Of a stretch of 37,564 bases of DNA, positions 1-6,353 are shown piece by piece; the first letter of the stretch is position 1; each line of letters starts with the position of its first letter. This DNA is from a virus. Both the position numbers and the translations under genes were made by a program. The DNA is taken from positions 1 to 37,564 of IMG/VR virus record IMGVR_UViG_3300010430_000223. One strand, given 5' to 3'. Below the pieces are notes generated by a model. It ran no database searches, was not told the origin of the DNA, and saw nothing but the letters and a program-made list of their open reading frames with translations.

Positions 1-92
1 GCATCCATAAGATTTATGAGGTTTTCACAATGCGGGCAATCAACCAATACACTGATATCAAGCCTTGCAGAAACTGTTTTAATATCACTCAC
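1..92 (-). CDS. Small CxxC protein, partial at window edge
   Basis: The gene runs off the left edge. A GTG start at 92-90 follows a strong AGGAG site seven bases upstream, and the start overlaps the stop of the preceding gene by eight bases, so it is the next gene of the leftward operon. The 30 visible residues include a CPHC pair, as in small phage zinc-ribbon proteins. If the window ends are joined, the frame continues without a stop into the partial ORF at 37564-37279. The function is unknown. Confidence 0.6.
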   Translation of the reverse strand, partial: MSDIKTVSARLDISVLVDCPHCENLINLMD

Positions 93-306
93 AATCTTTC
101 TCCTCTAGTTGGGCTAGTAGGGTTTTGGCTAATATCAGAGCGTCATCATCGCTTAATACTATATCGCAATAGTGTTCTCCATTATTAATTCCAACATAAA
201 CCCCAAAAGTAGAACCATCTGAAATATTAATATTGTCATCTCCCGGCTTAGACGCGCATTTAAAATCTAGATTAAACATAGCTGGCATATCCTTATTACT
301 TGTCAT
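85..306 (-). CDS. Hypothetical acidic protein, 73 aa
   Basis: A small acidic protein with no recognised domain. It has an AAGGAG ribosome site just before its ATG and overlaps the upstream gene by 11 bases and the downstream gene by 8, so translation is probably coupled. The C-terminal half (LSDDDALILAKTLLAQLEE) looks like an amphipathic helix. It belongs to the distal end of the leftward early operon. No function can be assigned. Confidence 0.6.
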   Translation of the reverse strand: MTSNKDMPAMFNLDFKCASKPGDDNINISDGSTFGVYVGINNGEHYCDIVLSDDDALILAKTLLAQLEEKDCE

Positions 307-484
307 TTTGCTTCTCCTTTAATAGCTCCTTAGCTTCCTCCACATCAAATAAAGCAGGTTTAGCCATTAAGCCAAAGATAGCCTCTTGACCCCGCTCATT
401 TACCCCTAATTCAATCGCCTGCGTCATATTCTCAATGTGATCAACAGCCCACTGAAGCTGGCTTTTTAGTTCTTCTGTTTTCAC
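296..484 (-). CDS. Hypothetical helical protein, 62 aa
   Basis: It starts at GTG 484 behind an AGAGGTGAG ribosome site. It is highly charged and predicted helical, with no membrane segment or known motif. It is the first gene downstream of the leftward promoter at 520-547, so it probably heads a short transcription unit with the next two small genes. Function unknown. Confidence 0.6.
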   Translation of the reverse strand: MKTEELKSQLQWAVDHIENMTQAIELGVNERGQEAIFGLMAKPALFDVEEAKELLKEKQNDK

Positions 485-506
485 AATCTCACCTCTTTAT
501 TAATTA

Positions 507-544
507 ACCTTTCGATTTAACTATACCCCAATAAACCGAAAGGT
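507..544. repeat. Inverted repeat flanking a promoter (operator candidate)
   Basis: The perfect 8-bp arms ACCTTTCG (507-514) and CGAAAGGT (537-544) flank the -10 box of the leftward promoter, and the right arm overlaps its -35 box. The half-site AAAGGTCAA recurs at the promoter at 4697-4724, which suggests one regulator for both. That is inference from sequence only. Confidence 0.45.
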
Positions 545-547
545 CAA
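520..547 (-). promoter_or_regulatory. Sigma70-type leftward promoter
   Basis: On the minus strand TTGACC and TATAGT are separated by 16 bases. It lies between the endonuclease gene (ends 570) and the small gene starting at 484, with transcription running toward 1. It would let the distal small genes be expressed independently of dnaB transcription. Confidence 0.6.
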
Positions 548-569
548 CACGATTTAGATATAAAGTTAG

Positions 570-611
570 TTAGTTTTGAAAGTTGTATTCTTGTTTAATG
601 TCTTCAACTCT
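570..611 (-). repeat. Diverged copy of dnaB 3' end (endonuclease copy)
   Basis: These 14 codons encode RVEDIKQEYNFQN plus stop. Against 1340-1381 I count 30 of 42 identical bases, and many of the changes are synonymous third-position changes, so the peptide seems to have been kept while the DNA drifted. Confidence 0.75.
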
Positions 612-1241
612 ATCTCTCATCCCAGAAACCAGAGACAAAAGGGCAGCTCCTAGCTTTTTATTGCCGACAGCCTCATCAATAAGTGAATACTCCTCAACTA
701 CACTAATCTTAAACTCAAGGTATTTAATTTCAGCATTGCAAGCACTATCATACCTTCCTAATTTTTTCTGCTTCCCCTTATAGAAGCAGTAAGATATGTA
801 CTTTCCCGACTCTTTTTCATAAGAAACACCCATAGGAAATTCACCGCGTATTGCAGCGCTATCGAGCATTAACGTATTAAAGCATTTACTAACAAACATA
901 CAGTTCTCTGGACTGTAAACCTTGTTTCCAGGCTTAATTAAATCCTTGTCCAGCTGCTTCCCATACCAGTCTTGCTTCTTCATCCATGCTTTGAAATTAG
1001 AGAATGTAAGCCATTCACCGCAAACACTGCACCCAACATACGTAGGCTGCCTCTTTTGTGTTTCTTTGCTATAGCAGCGCTTAATCATTCCGCTCCATGC
1101 GCGATAATACGGACAAGATATAATTTTTCCGCTGCTTCTATCGGTAACCATGTAATCAGCGTCATTTATCCCAACGCCAAATAATGGCTTTCGCATACTT
1201 AATGATTTTTTAGTGACTGCTTTTTCTATAAATGTATTCAT
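570..1241 (-). CDS. HNH/AP2-type homing endonuclease with DnaB-like C-terminal tail
   Basis: Free-standing endonuclease, 223 residues from ATG 1241 (an AGG site lies eight bases upstream; an in-frame GTG at 1250 is also possible). The N-terminal half has the phage HNH pattern: YRAWSGMIKRCY, a CSVCGEW cysteine pair, then LDKDLI and YSPENCMFV. The middle (RGEFPMGVSYEKESGKYISY) fits an AP2-type DNA-binding domain. It sits directly downstream of dnaB on the same strand. Its last 14 codons (RVEDIKQEYNFQN and stop) are a diverged copy of the end of dnaB, which ties the insertion to the dnaB 3' end. It is probably selfish, nicking or cutting dnaB of endonuclease-free relatives; that target is inference. 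Confidence 0.8.
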   Translation of the reverse strand: MNTFIEKAVTKKSLSMRKPLFGVGINDADYMVTDRSSGKIISCPYYRAWSGMIKRCYSKETQKRQPTYVGCSVCGEWLTFSNFKAWMKKQDWYGKQLDKDLIKPGNKVYSPENCMFVSKCFNTLMLDSAAIRGEFPMGVSYEKESGKYISYCFYKGKQKKLGRYDSACNAEIKYLEFKISVVEEYSLIDEAVGNKKLGAALLSLVSGMRDRVEDIKQEYNFQN

Positions 1242-1250
1242 GATACGCAC

Positions 1251-1339
1251 CTGTCTAGTGGTAGTCTTAGGTTAAAGCAGAAGGCACTGACAAGGTGCTT
1301 TTCGGATGGCCGTCCTATCTGCATTTTTATTATAGCACT
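1251..1339 (-). other. Structured spacer between dnaB and the endonuclease gene
   Basis: An 89-base non-coding spacer. Read on the minus strand it contains a GCAC/GTGC hairpin and a GGA/TCC hairpin enclosed by a GCAGA/TCTGC pairing, then AAGACTACC, which faintly recalls a group I intron P7 strand. I could not find the partner strand or complete a group I core, so an intron remnant is only a possibility. It may act as a leader controlling the endonuclease. Confidence 0.3.
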
Positions 1340-1381
1340 CTATCCTTGATAGCTATATTCTTGCTTTATGTCTCTGACTCT
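1340..1381 (-). repeat. dnaB 3' end (parent copy of the duplicated tail)
   Basis: Encodes RVRDIKQEYSYQG plus stop at the end of dnaB. It is matched by the tail of the downstream endonuclease at 570-611. Confidence 0.75.
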
Positions 1382-2650
1382 GAAATATTCCATTTCTGCA
1401 ATTGTTCTTACAGTACCTTGTGCCCCATCTCGGTTTTTGCCGCAAATTATTTCCATGATATTCCTGTCTGGAGTGTCTGGATTAAAAACAATGTCTCGAT
1501 AGCAGAAAATAACGCCATCACAGTCTTTGTAAATCTCACTGGATCCAGCAATATCTGAGGGTATTGGACGCTTATCCTGCCTGTTTTTGTAGTCATTGTT
1601 TAACTGACCAAGGATAATTACAGGTATTCCCATTTCTTTACCGAATGCCCGCAGCTCTTTACTGATCTTGCCAAGCGATGTTGCGCTGGCTCTGTGGTCG
1701 TAATCCAGCAATTGAATGTAATCAACCACAAGCATGGCTTTGCCGTTCTCCTGGTAGCTTTCCTGCGAGCTTATCCAGTTTCTAGCCCTGACCTTTAGCT
1801 GATTAACATTCAAACCTTGTTCATCATCAATGAGAAGCTTTTTGTCTTTTAGCTTATTTAGTCCTGCTGTCATTCTTTTACCGATCTGGCCGTCACCAAT
1901 GGTCTTACTAGGGTCTTTAAAGAATCCGCTTCTAATTGAGCTGGCAGATTGCAGAAATCGTTTTGCAACCTGAGCGGCTGACATTTCAGCAGAGTTAAAA
2001 TAAACAGGTATTTCTGAGAATATCTGAGTCTCAACGAATGACTGTAAAAGCGTTGTTTTACCGGTGCCTGATAGACCGCCAAGGAAGTATAAGCCGCCAC
2101 TCTCAAAGGGCATATATTCATCCAATTCTGCAAAACCAGTCTTATAGACTTCGTTTCGCCCTTCCATTCTCTCTTGAATCTGATCCACAACCTCTTTTAA
2201 AGCGTCATTCAGTGTTGTTTGCGTGTTTCTAATATCAGTGGTGCCTATTGAGTTTAGCGCCTCTCCTAGAGCGTCTAGGATAACCTCTGATTTATCTTTG
2301 TTTTGCTGGCTCTCAATAATCATCTGGCCAATAGCTCGTATTTTTCTCTGTCGGCCAAGTTCAATTACTGACTGAGCGTAAGCCATGACATTCTTGGGAG
2401 TTACACAGGAATCTTGCAGGTCTGAAAGATAAGTTATATCAGCTCCGTGGCTTTCTGTTGATTCTAATTCTTCTGCAATGGTGAAAATATCGCCTCTCTC
2501 ACCAAGCGAAAGAATGGCCTTGAAAATAGACTGGTGCTTCTTGCTGGCAAAATCATCCTCACTCAAAGCCTCTTGAATCTGGAAAACATAAGAAGCGTCA
2601 TAAATTAAAGCGCCTAATACCTGACACTCAGGATTGTTAATCATGTTCAT
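1340..2650 (-). CDS. dnaB: Replicative DNA helicase, DnaB family
   Basis: Hexameric 5'-3' replicative helicase, 436 residues, near the usual DnaB length of about 450. The N-terminal helical domain starts with NNPECQVLGALIYD. The RecA-like core has Walker A GLSGTGKTTLL (about residues 191-201), Walker B AMLVVDYIQLL, and the later motif VIILGQLNNDYKNR. It overlaps the loader gene by one base (TAATG), so the two are probably translationally coupled. An alternative in-frame ATG lies two codons in. The C-terminal peptide is duplicated in the endonuclease gene just downstream. Confidence 0.95.
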   Translation of the reverse strand: MNMINNPECQVLGALIYDASYVFQIQEALSEDDFASKKHQSIFKAILSLGERGDIFTIAEELESTESHGADITYLSDLQDSCVTPKNVMAYAQSVIELGRQRKIRAIGQMIIESQQNKDKSEVILDALGEALNSIGTTDIRNTQTTLNDALKEVVDQIQERMEGRNEVYKTGFAELDEYMPFESGGLYFLGGLSGTGKTTLLQSFVETQIFSEIPVYFNSAEMSAAQVAKRFLQSASSIRSGFFKDPSKTIGDGQIGKRMTAGLNKLKDKKLLIDDEQGLNVNQLKVRARNWISSQESYQENGKAMLVVDYIQLLDYDHRASATSLGKISKELRAFGKEMGIPVIILGQLNNDYKNRQDKRPIPSDIAGSSEIYKDCDGVIFCYRDIVFNPDTPDRNIMEIICGKNRDGAQGTVRTIAEMEYFRVRDIKQEYSYQG

Positions 2651-3003
2651 TATTTTATTTCCTTGGCTACTTCTGCTAAATCTGCCAAAAAGCTGGCTTT
2701 CTGCTCTGGTGTTGCTTCTACTTGCTCAAGTCTTGGGAGTAAGTTATGACACTGTTCTTTTTGCTCAGGCTTGCACCACCTTACAAACTCAGGAACGCTT
2801 GGCGGGAACTGGCCGCCTTCTGTTCGTGCCTTGCGAAAACCCTGCTGAATTGCCTCTGGTGTATTTAAACCAGTTTCAGTTAGCGCCTTAATCATTTGTC
2901 CTTGATACTGAACAATGTCTTCAGGACGCATTGTGGCGCGAAGGCTTGGCCATATTCCAGAAAACTGGTTAATCAGTTCATTAGCGAATAATTCGTTATT
3001 CAT
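2650..3003 (-). CDS. Helicase loader, lambda P-like
   Basis: Likely the phage factor that recruits DnaB to the initiator. The segment FPPSVPEFVRWCKP is typical of the lambda replication protein P family. At 117 residues it is shorter than lambda P (about 233). I take the ATG at 3003 because GGAG lies seven bases upstream; a longer frame reaches 3036. It overlaps the winged-helix gene by 8 bases and dnaB by 1. The order initiator - small HTH - loader - helicase supports the role. Confidence 0.7.
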   Translation of the reverse strand: MNNELFANELINQFSGIWPSLRATMRPEDIVQYQGQMIKALTETGLNTPEAIQQGFRKARTEGGQFPPSVPEFVRWCKPEQKEQCHNLLPRLEQVEATPEQKASFLADLAEVAKEIK

Positions 3004-3253
3004 TGCAATTCTCCAAAACTGGCTGCCATAAAACATTCATTCCATCACGAAAGCCTTTTACAATCCCGCATCTTTCTAGCTTTGCTAGTGTGTATCTGAT
3101 TTGAGGTGATGTGTATTTGTTAGCCAGATTGATTCTTATGTGCCATGTAGGAATAGCTTTAATAAATCCAAAATCTGAACTCAAGAACCGTGAACTATAT
3201 TCGCTTTTCAGTCCATTAAGAATTTCATTATCTCTATCTGTTAAATAATTCAT
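2996..3253 (-). CDS. Small winged-helix DNA-binding protein
   Basis: 85 residues with a winged-helix pattern: TSPQIRYTLAKLERCGIVKG resembles the recognition helix and wing of MarR/ArsR-like or replication-linked HTH proteins. It starts right at the stop of the initiator gene and overlaps the loader gene. It probably acts in replication control or as an initiator accessory; the DNA target is unknown. Confidence 0.6.
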   Translation of the reverse strand: MNYLTDRDNEILNGLKSEYSSRFLSSDFGFIKAIPTWHIRINLANKYTSPQIRYTLAKLERCGIVKGFRDGMNVLWQPVLENCNE

Positions 3254-4050
3254 TAGAAAGCCCTATTTAAAACGTCATTAAGTGATTGTTGTGGTTGATG
3301 TACTGCCACTTGCTGGCCATTAGGACCACTATTTTTAGCAAAGTAATCCACTTCAATCGTGGTCCAGCCAGCATCACATTGTTTACTAATAGCGTAATCA
3401 GGCGCAGTGTTGCCAGTGGTCCGTAAAGTTTCAAGTGTTGCTTCGATTCGCTTTAATGCTCTATCAGAATCACTTGCTCCTTTTCTGGTCCTAAGCTTGG
3501 ACCATTCAAGCAATAGTTCATCATCAATGCAATTCAATGCTGGATAAGCTTCTGAGTTATCACGGACCTTTTTTGCTAATAACTCAGCCTTGGTTAATTT
3601 CTTTTGAGGTGAAACCTCTTCTTTATCTGTTCTATTCTCTTCTGTTCTATTCTCTTCTTGCATGATTAATCCTGATTGAGTCATGATTGAGTCATGATTT
3701 TTATTCATTGCCTCGATGGCCTTTCTCATTTCAGGATTGGAAGTCATTGATTTATTTAGTCTTTTTGCCAACCGCAGGCAGGTTATCAATCCGTCATTAT
3801 TTTGAAAAAGGCCTAAATCAACAAAGCGAGTCATCATTTCAGTTACTTTCTGGGCAGTGCTTCCAGTGTTTCTGGCAATTATTCGAGCGTCATGCTCAAG
3901 ACTAAAAGTAAGGTTTTCAGCATCAACCTTACCAGCTATTAATTCTATGCAATACCAGTAAAGACCGTATCCTTCCAGTCCATAATCAAGCATCACTTCC
4001 TGAAGCTTTGCGTCCATACTTGCATCCGTGTCGTGCTTAAACCATTTCAT
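3253..4050 (-). CDS. Replication initiator, DUF4373/Lin1244-type (lambda O analogue)
   Basis: The N-terminus (MKWFKHDTDASMDAKLQEVM, then YGLEGYGLYWYCIELIAG) matches the DUF4373 N-terminal domain found in phage and plasmid initiators. A charged repetitive linker (EENRTEENRTDKEE) follows, then a C-terminal domain that would contact the loader. Like lambda O, the gene contains tandem direct repeats in its middle (3626-3694), where an origin would be expected. It overlaps KilA-N by one base (TAATG) and ends at the start of the winged-helix gene. The role as initiator is inferred from family and gene order. Confidence 0.75.
   Translation of the reverse strand: MKWFKHDTDASMDAKLQEVMLDYGLEGYGLYWYCIELIAGKVDAENLTFSLEHDARIIARNTGSTAQKVTEMMTRFVDLGLFQNNDGLITCLRLAKRLNKSMTSNPEMRKAIEAMNKNHDSIMTQSGLIMQEENRTEENRTDKEEVSPQKKLTKAELLAKKVRDNSEAYPALNCIDDELLLEWSKLRTRKGASDSDRALKRIEATLETLRTTGNTAPDYAISKQCDAGWTTIEVDYFAKNSGPNGQQVAVHQPQQSLNDVLNRAF
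3626..3700. repeat. Tandem repeats inside the initiator gene (candidate replication origin)
   Basis: Two exact adjacent 15-bp copies of TCTGTTCTATTCTCT (3626-3640 and 3641-3655) are followed by two exact adjacent 11-bp copies of TGATTGAGTCA (3673-3683 and 3684-3694) and a partial third running into an AT-rich stretch. In lambda, iterons within gene O form the origin. The same arrangement here makes this the best origin candidate in the window. Confidence 0.5.
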
Positions 4051-4661
4051 TATTTAACAGCCTTTAAAATAGCAAGCCTTACAGCCTCATCGTTATTATT
4101 TAAAACATCAGCCAGCAAGCCAATATCATTATGAAGTTTACTTCTGAGCTTTAATTGATCCTCAGTTGCTGTATTCCAGTCGGTAACATTGCAGGCCATT
4201 TTTATTTTTCCAGCAACGTCCTGAACGTAGTTATTGAAGCCATACTTATTACCTGCATGGGCATATAAGCAGCCACACATTTTTTTATAACTGTCTCCAG
4301 ATTCATTTCTGTATTTGATTAACTGATCAAACATCCATTCATAAACTTCAACTTTTAGTTTTGGGTTTATTGCTAACGCCATATCAATAAACAGTAGAGG
4401 GTGAACCCATGTGTGCTTACCTCGGCCTCTGGCAGATTTTTTTACCTCACCTTTTCCGAACCTTCCTTCTAGCTCAGCAATAAAGTCTTTAGTTCCTTTT
4501 GTTTGAAACCATGCTGACATATCAAAACCTTGAAGTCCGTTAGCCATTCGCCACATATTGCCAACCCTAACAAGGTCGGTAGCGCTAAACATTTCGGTTT
4601 GATTGTTTTGACTGACTGAACCGCCTAGTAATTCTCGCTGAATTAAAACTGTGCTTTTCAT
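4050..4661 (-). CDS. KilA-N domain protein
   Basis: 203 residues. The KilA-N DNA-binding domain covers most of the N-terminal half: MFSATDLVRVGNMWRMANGL, then GRGKHTWVHPLLFIDMALAI and VEVYEWMFDQLIKYRNESGD. A C-terminal helical tail follows. KilA-N proteins are nucleic-acid-binding phage regulators of poorly defined role. It is the first gene after the promoter at 4697-4724 and leads the replication operon. AAGGAAAG lies just before its ATG. Confidence 0.8.
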   Translation of the reverse strand: MKSTVLIQRELLGGSVSQNNQTEMFSATDLVRVGNMWRMANGLQGFDMSAWFQTKGTKDFIAELEGRFGKGEVKKSARGRGKHTWVHPLLFIDMALAINPKLKVEVYEWMFDQLIKYRNESGDSYKKMCGCLYAHAGNKYGFNNYVQDVAGKIKMACNVTDWNTATEDQLKLRSKLHNDIGLLADVLNNNDEAVRLAILKAVK

Positions 4662-4696
4662 GACTTTCCTTTAATTAATTACCCATAGAAGGCATG

Positions 4697-4724
4697 ATTA
4701 TATAATAACCTTTTAAAAGGTCAA
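4697..4724 (-). promoter_or_regulatory. Strong leftward promoter with palindromic operator
   Basis: The minus strand reads TTGACC, a 16-base spacer, then TATAAT: close to sigma70 consensus. The spacer contains the perfect 14-bp palindrome ACCTTTTAAAAGGT (4708-4721), whose right half overlaps the -35 box. It drives kilA-N and the replication genes. The shared AAAGGTCAA half-site with the promoter at 520-547 suggests common repression. Confidence 0.7.
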
Positions 4725-4794
4725 TTAGTTATTTTGCTTTTTGTGGGTATTTTACTATGTAGCTATTTCTTTCTATTGGTCAAATTTCAGCCAC

Positions 4795-4814
4795 AAAAAA
4801 GCCCAATTAAGGGC
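4795..4814 (-). terminator. Rho-independent terminator, leftward
   Basis: On the minus strand GCCC-TTAATT-GGGC is followed by six T. It ends the operon of small genes running 5738 to 4846, just before the kilA-N promoter. Confidence 0.75.
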
Positions 4815-4845
4815 AGTTAAGCCCCATCAAAGACAGGGCGGGTGG

Positions 4846-5028
4846 TTAGTTATCGTTGTATCTAGCGTAAGCAGTCCACTCACAAAGAACCCCAGCCTTA
4901 ACTTCAACTACATACTGAAGCCAGTAGTGGCCGCTATACTCTGCAAATCCGTTGCGTATAATCCATCGCTTAATAGGAAGCCAAGCAAATCTAACCCTTT
5001 GCTTGTGTAGATCGCTAACTTCATTCAT
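4846..5028 (-). CDS. Hypothetical protein, about 60 aa
   Basis: Small aromatic-rich protein (RWIIRNGFAEYSGHYWLQYV). It starts at ATG 5028 in a TGATG overlap with the upstream stop, or at GTG 5031. It is the last gene before the terminator at 4795-4814. No family recognised. Confidence 0.55.
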   Translation of the reverse strand: MNEVSDLHKQRVRFAWLPIKRWIIRNGFAEYSGHYWLQYVVEVKAGVLCEWTAYARYNDN

Positions 5029-5372
5029 CACTCAGCCACTTTGATCTTGTTGGCTATGTATTCCTCAGCAGTCCATGCAAAGCTACTGAGGCTTGCCTCG
5101 TAGTCCATCACAGCCTCAGCGCGAATGTCTGCTAGGGATTGGGTAGGGGTTGATTCCAGAACACTGACGTACTTGCTAATATCAATAGTACAGGCAAGAT
5201 ACATGCAGGCATCACGCAGGCTTTCGCGTAGCTTGCTATTGTTAGCCCTTAACTCATCGTTTTGGGCTTGTAGGTCAGTTAAGTCTCTATTGATTTTATA
5301 TAGCTGCTCAACTGGCATCACTGAGTATGCTTCACTAATCTTTTCTTGCAACTCTTTTAGCTCGTCTTTCAT
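5028..5372 (-). CDS. Coiled-coil hypothetical protein, 114 aa
   Basis: Starts after a clear AGAGAGGAAG ribosome site. The first half is a heptad-like coiled coil (LKELQEKISEAY, then LTDLQAQNDELRANNSKLRE), typical of phage early accessory proteins. It is linked by overlap to the next gene. Function unknown. Confidence 0.6.
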   Translation of the reverse strand: MKDELKELQEKISEAYSVMPVEQLYKINRDLTDLQAQNDELRANNSKLRESLRDACMYLACTIDISKYVSVLESTPTQSLADIRAEAVMDYEASLSSFAWTAEEYIANKIKVAE

Positions 5373-5382
5373 AGCTTCCTCT

Positions 5383-5565
5383 CTATTTGTCCTGGGTTAA
5401 ACTCTCATTCAATCGCTTGGTTATGCAGCCCGATAGGACTACATCGAATAATTCTGGGTTGGTTTTAAACCAGGTCTTTAGCGTGTTCACTGACTTGTTC
5501 GACAGCTCCGCCATTTCTTGCAGGTCTTTCAATCCGCAAGCCTTAACTTTTTTGGATGGTGTCAT
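5383..5565 (-). CDS. Small HTH-like protein, 60 aa
   Basis: The stretch KDLQEMAELSNKSVNTLKTW reads as a helix-turn-helix, as found in small phage regulators and terminase-like N-termini. It overlaps the upstream gene by ATGA. It probably binds DNA as a small regulator; the target is unknown. Confidence 0.55.
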   Translation of the reverse strand: MTPSKKVKACGLKDLQEMAELSNKSVNTLKTWFKTNPELFDVVLSGCITKRLNESLTQDK

Positions 5566-5738
5566 TTTTCAAACCTCTTTCCTATTGACCTGCTTTTTTT
5601 GATTGCATCAATCTCTTGGTCGAAGGTGTACGGCATATCTTTATTTAATGTCAAGTCGCGTATATACCATTTCTTAACCATTTTTCCGTCCCTGCGAACC
5701 GTAATAAATCTAATGTCGTGATTATAAAAGCAATCCAT
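5562..5738 (-). CDS. Hypothetical basic protein, 58 aa
   Basis: The frame is open from 5765, but GGTAGGAAA sits just before the ATG at 5738, so I place the start there. The residues are basic (ITVRRDGKMVKKWYIRDLTL) and suggest a small beta-rich fold. It is the first gene after the leftward promoter at 5770-5797. Function unknown. Confidence 0.55.
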   Translation of the reverse strand: MDCFYNHDIRFITVRRDGKMVKKWYIRDLTLNKDMPYTFDQEIDAIKKSRSIGKRFEK

Positions 5739-5769
5739 TTTCCTACCCTCTTTGTTAGTTTGCATAATG

Positions 5770-5797
5770 ATAATATCAGTTATTCATCCATTATCAA
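5770..5797 (-). promoter_or_regulatory. Leftward promoter
   Basis: The minus strand has TTGATA and TATTAT separated by 16 bases, upstream of the small-gene operon that ends at the terminator near 4800. Confidence 0.6.
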
Positions 5798-5842
5798 GCC
5801 TTTTTAGATGAAAATAGAAAATAAACCAAAATGAACCAATAG

Positions 5843-5851
5843 TGGTATAAT
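5843..5851 (+). promoter_or_regulatory. Extended -10 promoter for the structured RNA
   Basis: TGGTATAAT is an extended -10 element pointing right, against the surrounding leftward genes. I see no good -35 box. Transcription would start near 5858 and enter the structured non-coding region. Confidence 0.5.
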
Positions 5852-5857
5852 AAAGCT

Positions 5858-6099
5858 TCTCACGTCGGGTATTGGAGAGTAATCTACTACCTGCAAGCTG
5901 CACCCTAAAGCGGCGCTCTAGCTTCGAGATGTGGAAAGTAACGGCACACACTAGGGCTTAGGTGTGCCAGCTTAAATCGTGCCCGGCTCAGTAGGCTAAA
6001 TCTGGGGATAGTCATACAGACTCTAAACTACTGGGAGTTGTCTCAGGCGATTTAAAATAAGCCCGCAAGCCTCTGAATATGCTCAAATTGCGGGCGCTT
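5858..6099 (+). ncRNA. Candidate structured non-coding RNA, about 240 nt
   Basis: The region has no credible ORF, is richer in GC than its neighbours, starts after an extended -10 box and ends at an intrinsic terminator. Helices I can pair by eye are: GTCGGGT (5864-5870) with GCCCGGC (5981-5987), closing a multi-hairpin domain; GGCACAC...GTGTGCC (5943-5968), with an inner CTA/TAG; CTCAGTAG (5987-5994) with CTACTGGG (6028-6035), an 8-bp helix; TCTG/CAGA within it; and GCTGC/GCGGC. The first and third share base 5987. It is not a tRNA, and I could not match it to 6S RNA, tmRNA or a group I intron. Function unknown. Confidence 0.6.
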
Positions 6100-6102
6100 T
6101 CT
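6053..6102. terminator. Bidirectional intrinsic terminator
   Basis: The arms GCCCGCAA (6061-6068) and TTGCGGGC (6088-6095) are followed by a T-rich tract on the plus strand and TTATTTTA on the minus strand. It ends the structured RNA from the left and the 6811-6102 genes from the right. Confidence 0.7.
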
Positions 6103-6353
6103 TACTTCCTTTTATCCCTACTAGAGCTAACCAGTGGCGCTTGATTAGGTTTTAGGTTCCAATCAATAGCTTCATTGCAGTTATAGCAAAGTTGTTTATT
6201 AATACTGCTTAGCTTCATTGTTGATGGGTGCGGGCATGGCTTAGGATGCCTAACCCTTGATCTGCGAATAAACCAGATATAGGCAGAGTAACCCAGTCCT
6301 AGAACCAGGTTAGTTAGGGTTATTATGGTTAGAGTTAGTAATAGGCCGTTCAT
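6102..6353 (-). CDS. Membrane-anchored zinc-ribbon-like protein, 83 aa
   Basis: One N-terminal membrane segment (LLLTLTIITLTNLVLGLGYS) is followed by a basic stretch and a Cys/His cluster (CPHP ... LCYNCNEAIDW) that could bind zinc on the cytoplasmic side. It overlaps the upstream gene by ATGA and ends at the bidirectional terminator. Function unknown. Confidence 0.6.
   Translation of the reverse strand: MNGLLLTLTIITLTNLVLGLGYSAYIWFIRRSRVRHPKPCPHPSTMKLSSINKQLCYNCNEAIDWNLKPNQAPLVSSSRDKRK

Noticed and set aside
1251-1339. Group I intron between dnaB and the endonuclease
   Set aside because: An AAGACTA-like strand and local helices exist, but I could not find the matching P7 strand or a full P3-P8 core. 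Kept only as a possibility.
1870-2190. Second minus-strand frame within dnaB
   Set aside because: It overlaps the Walker A region of dnaB in another frame and has biased composition.
5858-6099. tRNA, tmRNA or 6S RNA
   Set aside because: No cloverleaf, no CCA end, no tmRNA-like ends and no 6S-type central bubble could be fitted.
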